The notes below the pieces were generated by a model that worked only from the letters and a program-made list of their open reading frames with translations, was not told where the DNA came from and made no database searches. This document shows positions 36,405 through 46,164 of a stretch of DNA of 64,000 bases, in pieces. The position numbers and the translations under genes were made by a program. The number at the start of each line of letters is the position of its first letter. The stretch's first letter is position 1. Location of the stretch: positions 124,001-188,000 of the forward strand of contig NZ_JAMBPR010000002.1 of the NCBI RefSeq assembly GCF_024206475.1, in the 5' to 3' direction. Source of the DNA: Paraburkholderia sp. CNPSo 3274 (lineage in GTDB: Bacteria > Pseudomonadota > Gammaproteobacteria > Burkholderiales > Burkholderiaceae).

Positions 36405-36848
36405 ATGACAAGCGTTGCACAGGTACTCAAATCGAAGCCGGAACAGGTGGTCTACACGATCGAAGCCTCCGATTCCGTCTACAACGCAATCCGCCTGATG
36501 GCCGATAAGCAGATCGGCGCGCTGCTCGTGACCGACGGTCCAACGATCGCCGGTATCGTCACGGAGCGTGACTACGCGCGCAAGATCGTGCTGATGGACC
36601 GATCGTCGAAAACGACCGCCGTGCGCGACATCATGAGCACGCACGTGCGCTTCGTCGAACCGGAGCAGACCACCTATGACTGCATGGCGCTCATGACCGA
36701 GCGGCGCATGCGCCACCTGCCCGTCATGGACGGCGGCAAGCTCGTGGGGATGGTGTCGATCGGCGACCTGGTGAAGGAAATCATCGCCGAGCAGAAGTTC
36801 ACGATCGAGCAGCTCGAGCACTACATCACCGGCGGGACCGGCGCCTGA
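36405..36848 (+). CDS. Two-CBS-domain protein
   Basis: The 147-aa protein consists of a tandem CBS pair: first domain with VYTIEASDSVYNAIRLMADKQIGALLV and VTERDYARK, second with VRDIMSTHVRFVEPEQTTYDCMALMTERRMRHLPVMDGGKLVGMVSIGDLVKEI. CBS pairs bind adenine nucleotides and act as energy sensors or regulators; no partner domain is fused, so the target is unknown. ATG 36405 has AGAGGGG upstream. Confidence 0.88.
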   Translation: MTSVAQVLKSKPEQVVYTIEASDSVYNAIRLMADKQIGALLVTDGPTIAGIVTERDYARKIVLMDRSSKTTAVRDIMSTHVRFVEPEQTTYDCMALMTERRMRHLPVMDGGKLVGMVSIGDLVKEIIAEQKFTIEQLEHYITGGTGA

Positions 36849-36883
36849 AGTAAAGCGCCGTCCCCTCCAAACCGCCAGATGTG

Positions 36884-36914
36884 AAAAAACGCCCAATCCC
36901 GACGGGGTTGGGCG
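36884..36914 (-). terminator. Strong Rho-independent terminator for leftward transcription
   Basis: CGCCCAATCCC (36890-36900) pairs with GGGGTTGGGCG (36904-36914) around GAC, with one G-T pair. On the minus strand the stem is followed by TTTTTTCAC, an ideal U-tract; on the plus strand no T-run follows. The nearest leftward gene, the DUF4148 gene, ends 337 nt earlier, so it either ends a long 3' UTR or a separate small transcript. Confidence 0.82.
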
Positions 36915-37250
36915 AAGCCACCTTTCGGCGGCGGAGGTTCCATCCACGCACGAACAATCGCGCGACGGTTTGCGCGGCGGCGTGCCGCAAAGGCGGAACG
37001 GTGTCCGCCTTCGCCGGTATCGGTCGGGACTTTGCTGGGTGGGGCGCTGCCGGGCCAACTTGCGCGTGCGTGTCAGCTTGCTCGAAGCGCCCGGGGGCAC
37101 CGGCTTGCGCGGGAACGGCCAGCCTGTGGCCGATCGATGTCGCGTGCGCCGGTGTCTGAGCGACGGCCGTTCACGGCGTTCGCTTGCCCCGGGCTTTGGC
37201 GCGCGGTGACGGTGCGCCCTGCCCGGTTATCCGCTTAGCTGCCCGCTCAG
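36915..37250. other. Region between DUF4148 gene and leftward terminator; possible 3' UTR or small RNA
   Basis: No protein gene is convincing here. The only clear signal is the leftward terminator at its left edge. Several GC-rich dyads occur (for example GGCCAGCCTGTGGCC near 37118-37132). I do not recognise a known RNA family. Confidence 0.35.
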
Positions 37251-37595
37251 TTAGTTGCCGAAGTACACCGACTGCGACGGGCGCATCGTGGCCGGCTGGC
37301 CCGACTGCGCCGAACCCGAGGTCGACGGGCCATAGCCGCTCGTTTCGGCTGCCGGTGCCTGTTGCGCCAGGCCTTCCTGCTGGCTCACGCGGGCTTCGGC
37401 GGCCTGAATGTCGCTCGGGTACGTCGCGTCGTTGGCGGTAGCCGGGTTGTAGCCGGCCTTCTCGAGCTGGATCAATTCGGACTTCACTTCGGCGCGCGTG
37501 ACCGGACCGTTGCCTTGCACCTGGGCAAACGAAAGGGTCGGAGCAGCCACGAGGGCGGCGACGAATGCGGCTTGAATCAGGGTACGGGACTTCAT
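37251..37595 (-). CDS. DUF4148 domain small secreted protein
   Basis: The 114-aa protein has a signal peptide (LIQAAFVAALVAAPTLSFA) and the DUF4148 core VTRAEVKSELIQLEKAGYNPATANDATYPSDIQAAEARV. The C-terminal half is Ser/Gly/Gln-rich. The family is common and multicopy in Burkholderiaceae; its function is unknown and the protein is probably periplasmic. GGAGG lies 8 nt before ATG 37595 (an ATG two codons upstream overlaps the ribosome site spacing). Confidence 0.87.
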   Translation of the reverse strand: MKSRTLIQAAFVAALVAAPTLSFAQVQGNGPVTRAEVKSELIQLEKAGYNPATANDATYPSDIQAAEARVSQQEGLAQQAPAAETSGYGPSTSGSAQSGQPATMRPSQSVYFGN

Positions 37596-37811
37596 GGTCA
37601 TTACCTCCATCACTTGTTTTATGCCGGCGGCGCTGTCTGCTTGCACCGCCGAACCAGTGATTTCAGTTTATTGAGACAAGTGACCAGGGGAAACCCTTAA
37701 TTTGAGAAAATACACTTTCAACCACAGCAACAATGCCGCTCGCATGCGATGTCCCGCGAGCGGCTTGGGGCGCGGCGCTTGCCGCGCATTCTGCCGCGGC
37801 TCTCGAGCCAG

Positions 37812-38432
37812 TCACACCGGGGCGACTCTGCCGTCCAGCAGCTTGCGCGGGCCGCTCACGAACCGGCTGCCCAGTTCGTAGAAGCGCAGCGGCCGGTCCA
37901 TTTCCCGCGAGAGCCCGATGCGCGTCGTCACGCCCACGGGCCGCTCGGGTTCGTCCACGCGGCCGATCCAGAGTCCGTGCCCACGGCACAGGTCCACACC
38001 GTCGAGGGCCGCCGCAATACCGAACGCCTGCGAGAGCCGTCCCGGCCCGCGCGCAAGATCGCGCAGCGGGACGCCGGGGCGCAGCGCCTCCATCGCGCCG
38101 ATGCCTTCGAGCGGCTCCAGCGCGCGAAACAGGATGCCCGCGCCGACGTCCACGGCTTCGCTCGACATGTTGAACATCCAGGCGCTGCCGTAGGTCAGCC
38201 GCACGTGGGCATGTCCGCGTTCGAGGAACATCGCGGCGTTATACGGCCGGCGTCCGATGTAGGCGTAGCTCGTGGAGTCGCCAACGGGATACGCTTCGAC
38301 TTCGACGAGCCGCCCCGCCATGCGCCCCCGCGCCAGGTCGCGCACGAGATATTTGCCGACCATGAAGCGCGCCAGCTCGGCGGTGTCGAGCGGCAGGTCG
38401 GCGCGGTGCAGTGGCAGAATCGTCATCGTCAT
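37812..38432 (-). CDS. 3-methyladenine DNA glycosylase (AAG/MPG family)
   Basis: The 206-aa protein matches alkyladenine DNA glycosylases, which remove 3-methyladenine and other damaged purines. Visible family features are [43 protein letters not shown] with the catalytic Glu in [36 protein letters not shown], and [11 protein letters not shown]. The usual ASHA-G-T-RN segment is changed to [13 protein letters not shown], which may affect specificity. It appears monocistronic. Confidence 0.88.
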   Translation of the reverse strand: MTMTILPLHRADLPLDTAELARFMVGKYLVRDLARGRMAGRLVEVEAYPVGDSTSYAYIGRRPYNAAMFLERGHAHVRLTYGSAWMFNMSSEAVDVGAGILFRALEPLEGIGAMEALRPGVPLRDLARGPGRLSQAFGIAAALDGVDLCRGHGLWIGRVDEPERPVGVTTRIGLSREMDRPLRFYELGSRFVSGPRKLLDGRVAPV

Positions 38433-38649
38433 CGAAGCGTTCTCAGGGTGGTCGGCGCGGCCATCGCGGTTTCACGCAACGGCAGAGTGTAGCGCTGCCG
38501 CGCTCATCCACCGCTTGGCCACGTGCGGCCGGCCATTGCGCTAACATCGTCCGTATATCCGCGCGAACGGTTCGCGCTACCTCATGATCCGGCGCGTGTC
38601 GTTCGACGATTCGTTACGACCCGACGAGCGCCACCGAAGGAGCCGCACG

Positions 38650-39042
38650 ATGAACGAACAAAGCGCGATTCAATTCCTCTCGACCGTGCGCAAGCCCCTG
38701 CTCACGCTGCACAAGGCGATTCTCGACCATGAGCGCAAGGACTACGAACGGGAGTTCGGACCGGTTACGCCGGCGGCCTTCCTGCAGGTGCTCATCAACG
38801 GCTCGGGCTTTCGCTGGCTCATGCCGCTCTCGACGGTGATCGCCAACGTCGACGAAACGCTAGACGCAAAGGACGCGAGCTCCGACGACCGCATCGGCGC
38901 GGCGCAAGGCGTGGCCGCGCTCTTTTCCGGCGAGGAATCGGCGGAGTTCTACGAGCGTTATCAGGCGCTGTTGCAGGCGAGCCCAGAAATCCTGCACCTG
39001 CACGGCACCGTGGCGCCTCTGCTCAACGCACTGAAGAACTGA
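38650..39042 (+). CDS. Conserved small protein of unknown function
   Basis: The 130-aa protein begins MNEQSAIQFLSTVRKPLLTLHKAILDHER and contains VTPAAFLQVLINGSGFRWLMPLSTVIANVDETLD, followed by FSGEESAEFYERYQALLQASPEI. It is soluble and mostly helical. I recognise it only as the type of conserved hypothetical found in Burkholderiaceae and give no function. AAGGAG lies 8 nt before ATG 38650. It is convergent with prpR, 7 nt between stops. Confidence 0.75.
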   Translation: MNEQSAIQFLSTVRKPLLTLHKAILDHERKDYEREFGPVTPAAFLQVLINGSGFRWLMPLSTVIANVDETLDAKDASSDDRIGAAQGVAALFSGEESAEFYERYQALLQASPEILHLHGTVAPLLNALKN

Positions 39043-39049
39043 GCGCGAT

Positions 39050-41086
39050 TCAACCACGCGGCGCCTTGCGAGGCGCCGTGGCCACCGTCGCCTCGGCGAC
39101 CGCGCTGCCGCGCTTGCCCTTCGCGGCGGAAAGGCGCCGCCAGAGGGTCGTCTTGCTGATGCCGAGCATCTCACACGCACGGTCGCGATCGCCGTTGCAG
39201 GCATCAAGTGCGGCGCGGATTTCATCGGCTTCGGTGTTGAGGCTGCGCTCGCGCAAGGTGAGCGCAGCCTCTCCTGCCGTCGCTGCGGCGCCACTCGCAG
39301 CGCGGGGCGACTCGAACACCTCCGGCGCGATGGAGCGCAGCACGTCTGGCATCAGCACGTCCTCTTCCGAGTCGGCCAACTCCACCACCATCCGCTCGAC
39401 CACGTTCTGCAGCTCGCGCACGTTGCCGGGCCATGCGTGCCGTGCGAGCGTGCCACTCACCAGCGCGAGCGTGCGCGCCGCGTCTTCTGGCGTGCGGATG
39501 CGCACGGCCACGCGCGGCTCGCGGCGCGACACCTGGAACAGCAGTTCCCCCGCCAGCAACGCGATATCGGCGGCGCGCTCGCGCAACGGCGGAATGGCGA
39601 GATTGAGAATGTTCAGGCGATAGAAGAGATCCGCGCGAAACTCGCCCGCTTCGATCTGCTCGGTGAGCGCGCGGTGCGTCGCGGCGACCACGCGCACGTC
39701 CACGCGCGTGGGCTCCGTGGCACCGAGGCGCACCACCTCGCGCTCCTGCAGCACGCGCAGCAGGCGGCTCTGCAACGGCAACGGCATCTCGCCGATTTCA
39801 TCGAGAAAGAGCGTGCCGCGGTGCGCCGCCTCGATGAGTCCCACCTTGCCGCCGCGCCGCGCGCCCGTGAACGCGCCCTCCTCGTAGCCGAACAGTTCGC
39901 TCTCCAGCAGCGCCTCGGGAAACGCGCCGCAATTCATGGCGACGAACGGAAAGTCGCGCCGCGGGCTCTCGCGATGAATGCCCTGCGCGATCATCTCCTT
40001 GCCCGTGCCGCTTTCGCCGCGTATGAGCACCGTTGCGTCCGACTTCGCATAGCGCCGCGCGAGCTGGCGCACGCGCTCGATGCCGGGCGTTGCGCCGCTC
40101 AGGTCGTCCAGCCGGTAGCGCGCGACGAACTGCTGCGTGCGCTGGCGCGAGCGCAGCGTGCGGTCGAGCCGCTCCACTGCGCGCGACTCCTGGAACGTGA
40201 GCACGGCGCCCGTCGTCACGCCGTTGTCGACGAGCGGCCCGCGGTGCACGACGTAACTCACGCCCCTCACCGTCTCGAGCGATTCGCCATCGGCTTCGGG
40301 CAGCGCGAAGGCGATGTCGGGCGCGAGCGCCGCGAGAGACTGTCCCACGGCGGCCGCCGGATCGATGCCGAGCACGGCCGCGAGGCGCTGGTTGATCGCC
40401 TCCACGCGGCCGCGCGCGTCGAGCGCGACCACACCATCGCGCAGATGTTGCAGCACGCTGTCGAGGCGCTGGCGGCGCTGCGTTTCGCGCCAGGTGGCTT
40501 GCACGAGATCCAGCGCGTTATCGAAAGCCGCACGCACTGAGGGTCGCGAGTAGACGAAAAACGGCACGAGCCCGAGCCGGGCAGCGAGGTCGTTGACGAG
40601 GCCCGGCCCCACGACCGCGCCCACGCCGCGGTCGCGCAGGTCGAGCACGCAGGCCTCGGCGTCCTGGACCGTGCGGTACTGGCCGAACACCACGTCGATG
40701 CCATAGGCGCTGGCAAAGCGCCGCACCTCCACGGGCGTCTCGCCGTAGGTGACGAGCGCGACGAGATCGGCCTCGCGTCGCGCCCGGGCGAGCGCCTGCA
40801 TCACGTCGAAGCCGGTGGGCTGCACGAGCACCACGGGCAGGTCGATACGCGCCTTCAGGTAGGTGCCGTTCGAGCCCGCCGCCACCACCACATCCGGCCG
40901 CTGGTTCGGCCCCGCTGCGGCGATTTCGGCCACCGCCTCCTCGAAGCCGCGCGGCACCACGCGCAGGTCCGCAAGCTCGTCGTATTCGCGGGCGATGTCG
41001 CGAAACAGGTCGCGCAGGCGGCTGATGCCCATGGCCCACACACGCGGGCGGATGGCGGAGGAAGCAGGAGCGGGAAAGCGGTTCAT
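39050..41086 (-). CDS. prpR: Propionate catabolism sigma-54-dependent activator PrpR
   Basis: The 678-aa protein has the PrpR_N sensor domain (about 15-185; PRVWAMGISRLRDLFRDIAREYD, VVVAAGSNGTYLK), a PAS domain (DGVVALDARGRVEAINQRLAAVLG), and a sigma-54 AAA+ domain with Walker A GESGTGKE, the sigma-54 contact GAFTGA, Walker B GTLFLDEIGEMPL and RLNILNLAIPPLRER. A Fis-type HTH closes it (ACEMLGISKTTLWRRL). The co-inducer in the family is 2-methylcitrate. ATG 41086 has GGA upstream; the in-frame ATG 41158 has none. It is divergent from prpB, with paired operators in between. Confidence 0.95.
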   Translation of the reverse strand: MNRFPAPASSAIRPRVWAMGISRLRDLFRDIAREYDELADLRVVPRGFEEAVAEIAAAGPNQRPDVVVAAGSNGTYLKARIDLPVVLVQPTGFDVMQALARARREADLVALVTYGETPVEVRRFASAYGIDVVFGQYRTVQDAEACVLDLRDRGVGAVVGPGLVNDLAARLGLVPFFVYSRPSVRAAFDNALDLVQATWRETQRRQRLDSVLQHLRDGVVALDARGRVEAINQRLAAVLGIDPAAAVGQSLAALAPDIAFALPEADGESLETVRGVSYVVHRGPLVDNGVTTGAVLTFQESRAVERLDRTLRSRQRTQQFVARYRLDDLSGATPGIERVRQLARRYAKSDATVLIRGESGTGKEMIAQGIHRESPRRDFPFVAMNCGAFPEALLESELFGYEEGAFTGARRGGKVGLIEAAHRGTLFLDEIGEMPLPLQSRLLRVLQEREVVRLGATEPTRVDVRVVAATHRALTEQIEAGEFRADLFYRLNILNLAIPPLRERAADIALLAGELLFQVSRREPRVAVRIRTPEDAARTLALVSGTLARHAWPGNVRELQNVVERMVVELADSEEDVLMPDVLRSIAPEVFESPRAASGAAATAGEAALTLRERSLNTEADEIRAALDACNGDRDRACEMLGISKTTLWRRLSAAKGKRGSAVAEATVATAPRKAPRG

Positions 41087-41169
41087 GATGTCCAGCGATA
41101 CGGTCGTGGCGTCGAGGGCCGGCGCAGCCGAAAGCCGGCCGTCAGCCGGATTTCGCATTATCGCGCGTC

Positions 41170-41207
41170 GATTTCATTTTTGAAATCGCGATTTCATCAT
41201 AGAAATC
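41170..41207. promoter_or_regulatory. Two palindromic PrpR-type operators between prpR and prpB
   Basis: GATTTCATTTTTGAAATC (41170-41187) and GATTTCATCATAGAAATC (41190-41207) share the 18-bp palindrome GATTTC-N6-GAAATC, spaced 20 bp centre to centre, about two helical turns. They lie 66-103 bp upstream of the sigma-54 promoter, the normal distance for an enhancer, and 84 bp before the prpR ATG. Confidence 0.8.
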
Positions 41208-41272
41208 AGCGCCTGCAATCGGCCCACGCGATTCCGTCGCAAAATCAATAGGTTAGCCTCGTAGTGCGACGC

Positions 41273-41288
41273 TGGCACGCTATCTGCA
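41273..41288 (+). promoter_or_regulatory. Sigma-54 promoter of prpBC-acnD-prpF
   Basis: TGGCACG-CTAT-CTGCA matches the -24/-12 consensus TGGCACG-N4-TTGCA with a single change. The GG and GC elements are 12 nt apart as required. A start site near 41299 would leave a leader of about 24 nt before the prpB ATG. The activator gene prpR adjoins. Confidence 0.85.
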
Positions 41289-41322
41289 CTATGAGCCGGC
41301 GATTCAATTGGAGACATCACGC

Positions 41323-42213
41323 ATGAACAACACCCCCCTCGCAAGCGCCGGCGCGAAATTCCGCGCTGCCGTGGCCGCCGAACAACCGCTGCAAGTCGTC
41401 GGCGCCATCACCGCGTATGCGGCCAAGCTCGCACAGGCGAGCGGCTTCAAGGCCGTTTATCTCTCCGGCGGCGGCGTGGCCGCCAACTCGCTCGGCGTGC
41501 CGGACCTCGGCATCAGCACCATGGACGACGTGTTGATCGACGCCCGCCGCATCACCGACGCCGTGGACATTCCGCTGATGGTCGACATCGACACCGGCTG
41601 GGGCGGCGCATTCAATATCGCGCGCACGATCAAGTCGTTCATCAAGGCGGGCGTGGCGGCGGTTCACCTCGAAGACCAGGTGGGCCAGAAGCGCTGCGGC
41701 CATCGCCCGAACAAGGAAGTCGTGGCGACCGGCGAAATGGTGGACCGCGTAAAGGCCGCCGTGGACGCGCGCACCGACGACCAGTTCGTCATCATGGCTC
41801 GCACCGACGCGGCCGGCGTGGAAGGCATCGACGCCGCGATCGAGCGCGCGGTGGCCTACGTGGAAGCGGGCGCGGACATGATCTTCCCCGAAGCGATGAA
41901 GACGCTCGACGACTACCGCCGCTTCCGCGCCGCCGTGAAAGTGCCGATTCTCGCCAACCTCACGGAATTCGGCTCGACACCGTTCTTCACGACCGAAGAA
42001 CTCATGAGCGCGAACGTGGATATCGCGCTCTACTGCTGCGGCGCGTATCGTGCGATGAACGCCGCCGCGCTGAACTTCTACGAGACCGTCAAGCGCGACG
42101 GCACGCAAAAGGCCGCCGTCGCCACGATGCAGTCGCGCGAAGATCTCTACACCTACCTCGGCTACCACGCGTACGAAGACAAGCTCGACGCGCTCTTCGC
42201 CGCGAAGAAGTAA
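41323..42213 (+). CDS. prpB: 2-methylisocitrate lyase PrpB
   Basis: PrpB splits 2-methylisocitrate to pyruvate and succinate, the last step of the methylcitrate cycle. The 296-aa protein shows family features: [54 protein letters not shown] with catalytic Cys in KRCGH, and [20 protein letters not shown] lies 9 nt before ATG 41323. It is first in the sigma-54-controlled operon. Confidence 0.96.
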   Translation: MNNTPLASAGAKFRAAVAAEQPLQVVGAITAYAAKLAQASGFKAVYLSGGGVAANSLGVPDLGISTMDDVLIDARRITDAVDIPLMVDIDTGWGGAFNIARTIKSFIKAGVAAVHLEDQVGQKRCGHRPNKEVVATGEMVDRVKAAVDARTDDQFVIMARTDAAGVEGIDAAIERAVAYVEAGADMIFPEAMKTLDDYRRFRAAVKVPILANLTEFGSTPFFTTEELMSANVDIALYCCGAYRAMNAAALNFYETVKRDGTQKAAVATMQSREDLYTYLGYHAYEDKLDALFAAKK

Positions 42214-42257
42214 ATCCGACCATACAGTTCACAGATACCTGGAGAGAGGAAGACACC

Positions 42258-43424
42258 ATGAGCGAAGCAGAAAACACCACGCAAGCCGCTGGCGGTTTCA
42301 AGCCGAAGAAGTCCGTTGCGCTTTCGGGCGTGGCGGCGGGCAACACGGCGCTGTGCACCGTGGGCCGCACCGGCAACGACCTTCACTATCGCGGCTACGA
42401 CATTCTCGATCTTGCCACCGCCTGCGAATTCGAAGAAATCGCGTACCTGCTCGTGCACGGCAAGCTGCCGAACACGGCGGAGCTGGCCGGCTACAAGGCG
42501 AAGCTCAAGGCGCTGCGCGGTCTGCCCGCCAACGTGAAGACCGCCCTGGAAGCCGTGCCCGCCTCGGCGCATCCGATGGACGTGATGCGCACCGGCGTCT
42601 CGATGCTTGGCACGGTGCTTCCCGAGAAAGACGACCACAACCTGCCGGGCGCGCGCGATATCGCCGACCGCCTGATGGCGTCGCTCGGCTCGATGCTGCT
42701 GTACTGGTATCACTTTTCGCACAACGGCAAGCGCATCGAAGTCGAAACGGACGACGACTCGATCGGCGGCCACTTCCTGCACCTGCTGCACGGCCGCGCG
42801 CCGTCGAAGTCGTGGGTCGACGCGATGCACGTGTCGCTCAACCTGTACGCCGAGCACGAGTTCAACGCCTCGACGTTCGCGGGCCGCGTGATCGCGGGCA
42901 CGGGCTCGGACATCTACTCGGCCATCACGGGCGCGATCGGCGCGCTGCGCGGTCCGAAGCACGGCGGCGCGAATGAAGTCGCGTTCGAGATCCAGTCGCG
43001 CTACGAAAACGCCGACGACGCGGAAGCCGATATCCGTGCGCGCGTGGAGAAAAAGGAAGTCGTGATCGGCTTCGGCCACCCGGTGTACACGATCTCGGAC
43101 CCGCGCAACAAGGTCATCAAGGAAATCGCGAAGAAGCTCTCGAAGGAACAGTCGAACATGAAGCTGTTCGACATCGCCGAGCGCCTCGAATCGACGATGT
43201 GGGAAGTGAAGAAGATGTTCCCGAACCTCGACTGGTTCAGCGCCGTGTCGTATCACATGATGGGCGTGCCGACCGCCATGTTCACGCCGATCTTCGTGAT
43301 CGCGCGCACGGCCGGCTGGAGCGCGCATATCATCGAGCAGCGCATCGACAACAAGATCATCCGCCCGAGCGCGAATTACACGGGTCCGGAGAATCTGAAG
43401 TTCACGCCGATCAGCAAGCGTTGA
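42258..43424 (+). CDS. prpC: 2-methylcitrate synthase PrpC
   Basis: PrpC condenses propionyl-CoA with oxaloacetate. The 388-aa protein has the citrate synthase layout: [48 protein letters not shown] and [16 protein letters not shown], bearing the catalytic histidines, and [12 protein letters not shown] near the C-terminus. AGAGAGGAAG precedes ATG 42258. It lies 44 nt after prpB. Confidence 0.96.
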   Translation: MSEAENTTQAAGGFKPKKSVALSGVAAGNTALCTVGRTGNDLHYRGYDILDLATACEFEEIAYLLVHGKLPNTAELAGYKAKLKALRGLPANVKTALEAVPASAHPMDVMRTGVSMLGTVLPEKDDHNLPGARDIADRLMASLGSMLLYWYHFSHNGKRIEVETDDDSIGGHFLHLLHGRAPSKSWVDAMHVSLNLYAEHEFNASTFAGRVIAGTGSDIYSAITGAIGALRGPKHGGANEVAFEIQSRYENADDAEADIRARVEKKEVVIGFGHPVYTISDPRNKVIKEIAKKLSKEQSNMKLFDIAERLESTMWEVKKMFPNLDWFSAVSYHMMGVPTAMFTPIFVIARTAGWSAHIIEQRIDNKIIRPSANYTGPENLKFTPISKR

Positions 43425-43508
43425 TCGCCGGAGGCGATGCGTCGTAGAGTGACGCCATCGCCTTCGAACCCACGCACCGCCGCTTACAACACATTTGGTC
43501 CCCAAGCC

Positions 43509-46106
43509 GTGAATACCGCCTACCGCAAGTCCCTCCCGGGCACCCGGCTCGATTACTTCGACGCGCGCGAAGCCGTCGAGGCCATCCAGCCCGGCGCCTA
43601 CGACACGCTGCCGTACACCTCGCGCGTGCTCGCCGAAAACCTCGTGCGCCGCTGCGACCCGGCCACGCTCACCGCATCGCTCACGCAGCTCATCGAACGC
43701 AAGCGCGACCTCGACTTTCCGTGGTTCCCGGCGCGCGTGGTCTGCCACGACATCCTCGGGCAAACGGCGCTCGTCGATCTCGCCGGCCTGCGCGACGCCA
43801 TTGCCGACCAGGGCGGCGACCCCGCCAAGGTGAATCCGGTCGTGCCCGTGCAGCTGATCGTCGACCACTCGCTCGCCGTGGAATGCGGCGGCTTCGATCC
43901 GGACGCGTTCAACAAGAACCGCGCGATCGAAGACCGGCGCAACGTCGACCGCTTCGACTTCATCAACTGGACGAAGAAGGCCTTCAAGAACGTCGACGTG
44001 ATTCCTCCGGGCAACGGCATCATGCACCAGATCAATCTGGAGAAAATGTCGCCCGTGATCCAGGCGCGCGAAGGCGTGGCGTTCCCCGACACCTGCGTCG
44101 GCACCGACAGCCACACGCCGCACGTCGATGCGCTCGGCGTGATCGCCATCGGCGTGGGCGGCCTCGAAGCCGAGAACGTCATGCTCGGCCGCGCCTCGTG
44201 GATGCGCCTGCCCGATATCGTCGGCGTGGAACTCACGGGCAAACGCCAGCCCGGCATCACCGCTACCGACATCGTGCTCGCGCTGACCGAATTCCTGCGC
44301 AAGGAAAAGGTCGTCGGCGCGTATCTGGAGTTCCGCGGCGCTGGCGCGTCGAGCCTCACGCTCGGCGACCGCGCCACGATCTCGAACATGGCGCCGGAAT
44401 ACGGCGCAACGGCCGCGATGTTCTTCATCGACAACCAGACGCTCGACTATCTGCGCCTCACGGGCCGCGAAGAAGAGCAGATCAAGCTCGTCGAAACGTA
44501 CGCAAAGACTGCGGGCCTGTGGGCCGACACGCTCGCTAACGCGCAATACGAGCGCACGCTCACGTTCGATCTTTCGAGCGTGGTGCGCAACATGGCCGGC
44601 CCGTCGAACCCGCACAAGCGCCTGCCGACGTCCGCTCTCGCCGAACGCGGCATCGCTGGCAAGTGGGAAGAAACGCCGGGCCAGATGCCCGACGGCGCGG
44701 TCATCATCGCCGCCATCACGAGTTGCACGAACACGAGCAACCCGCGCAACGTGATCGCCGCCGCGCTGGTCGCGCGCAATGCGAACGCACGCGGCCTCGC
44801 GCGCAAGCCGTGGGTGAAGAGCTCGCTCGCGCCGGGATCAAAGGCCGTGGAGCTTTACCTCGAAGAAGCCAACCTGCTGCAGGATCTGGAAAAGCTGGGC
44901 TTCGGCATCGTCGCGTTTGCGTGCACCACGTGCAACGGCATGTCGGGCGCACTCGACCCGAAGATCCAGCAAGAAATCATCGACCGCGACCTGTACGCGA
45001 CCGCTGTGCTCTCGGGCAACCGCAACTTCGACGGCCGCATCCATCCGTATGCGAAGCAGGCGTTCCTTGCCTCGCCGCCGCTCGTCGTAGCGTACGCGAT
45101 TGCGGGCACGATCCGCTTCGACATCGAACGCGATTCGCTCGGCACGGACAAGGACGGCAAGCCCGTGTACCTCAAGGACCTCTGGCCGAGCGATGAAGAG
45201 ATCGACGCCATCGTCGCGAAGAGCGTGAAGCCCGAGCAGTTCCGCAAGGTGTACGAGCCGATGTTCGCGGCCACCGCGGCAAGCGGCGAAACGACCGACC
45301 CGCTCTACGACTGGCGCGCGCAAAGCACCTACATCCGCCGTCCGCCGTACTGGGAAGGCGCGCTGGCTGGCGAGCGCACGCTCAAGGGCCTGCGCCCGCT
45401 CGCCGTGCTCGGCGACAACATCACGACCGACCACCTCTCGCCTTCCAACGCAATCCTGCTGGACAGCGCAGCGGGCGAGTACCTCGCGAAAATGGGCCTG
45501 CCCGAAGAGGATTTCAACTCGTACGCCACGCACCGTGGCGACCACCTCACGGCGCAGCGCGCAACCTTCGCGAACCCCACGCTCATCAACGAGATGGCCG
45601 TGGTGGACGGCGCCGTGAAGAAGGGCTCGCTTGCGCGCGTCGAGCCGGAAGGCAAGGTCACGCGCATGTGGGAAGCCATCGAAACCTACATGGAACGCAA
45701 GCAGCCGCTCATCATCGTTGCGGGTGCGGACTACGGCCAGGGCAGCTCGCGCGACTGGGCGGCCAAGGGCGTGCGTCTCGCGGGTGTGGAAGTGATCGTG
45801 GCCGAAGGCTTCGAACGCATTCACCGCACGAACCTGATCGGCATGGGCGTGCTGCCGCTGGAGTTCAAGGCGGGCACGAACCGCACGACGCTCGGCATCG
45901 ACGGCACGGAAACCTACGATGTGATCGGCGAGCGCACGCCGCGCGCCGACCTCACGCTCGTGATCCAGCGCAGGAACGGCGAGCGCGTGGAAGTGCCGGT
46001 CACCTGCCGACTCGATACGGCCGAAGAAGTGTCGATCTACGAAGCAGGCGGCGTGCTGCAGCGTTTCGCGCAAGACTTCCTCGAATCGTCGCAGGCAGCG
46101 GCATAA
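43509..46106 (+). CDS. acnD: Fe/S-dependent 2-methylisocitrate dehydratase AcnD
   Basis: AcnD dehydrates 2-methylcitrate to 2-methyl-cis-aconitate (trans product) and needs PrpF to isomerise it. The 865-aa aconitase-family protein starts MNTAYRKSLPGTRLDYFDAR from GTG 43509, as in other AcnD proteins; an ATG at 43437 adds 24 unmatched residues. Cluster-binding cysteines are in ITSCTNTSNP and CTTCNG; substrate loops include CVGTDSHTPHVDALG and DYGQGSSRDWAAKG. It replaces PrpD, which is absent. Confidence 0.95.
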   Translation: MNTAYRKSLPGTRLDYFDAREAVEAIQPGAYDTLPYTSRVLAENLVRRCDPATLTASLTQLIERKRDLDFPWFPARVVCHDILGQTALVDLAGLRDAIADQGGDPAKVNPVVPVQLIVDHSLAVECGGFDPDAFNKNRAIEDRRNVDRFDFINWTKKAFKNVDVIPPGNGIMHQINLEKMSPVIQAREGVAFPDTCVGTDSHTPHVDALGVIAIGVGGLEAENVMLGRASWMRLPDIVGVELTGKRQPGITATDIVLALTEFLRKEKVVGAYLEFRGAGASSLTLGDRATISNMAPEYGATAAMFFIDNQTLDYLRLTGREEEQIKLVETYAKTAGLWADTLANAQYERTLTFDLSSVVRNMAGPSNPHKRLPTSALAERGIAGKWEETPGQMPDGAVIIAAITSCTNTSNPRNVIAAALVARNANARGLARKPWVKSSLAPGSKAVELYLEEANLLQDLEKLGFGIVAFACTTCNGMSGALDPKIQQEIIDRDLYATAVLSGNRNFDGRIHPYAKQAFLASPPLVVAYAIAGTIRFDIERDSLGTDKDGKPVYLKDLWPSDEEIDAIVAKSVKPEQFRKVYEPMFAATAASGETTDPLYDWRAQSTYIRRPPYWEGALAGERTLKGLRPLAVLGDNITTDHLSPSNAILLDSAAGEYLAKMGLPEEDFNSYATHRGDHLTAQRATFANPTLINEMAVVDGAVKKGSLARVEPEGKVTRMWEAIETYMERKQPLIIVAGADYGQGSSRDWAAKGVRLAGVEVIVAEGFERIHRTNLIGMGVLPLEFKAGTNRTTLGIDGTETYDVIGERTPRADLTLVIQRRNGERVEVPVTCRLDTAEEVSIYEAGGVLQRFAQDFLESSQAAA

Positions 46107-46164
46107 ACGGGAAACGGGCGGCGCAGCGGTCACACGCGTGCCGCCCTTCGTTTCAGGACAACAC

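Noticed and set aside
42162..44615. 817-codon minus-strand open frame over prpB-prpC-acnD
   Set aside because: Antisense shadow of the prp genes; His/Arg-rich composition and no recognisable domain.
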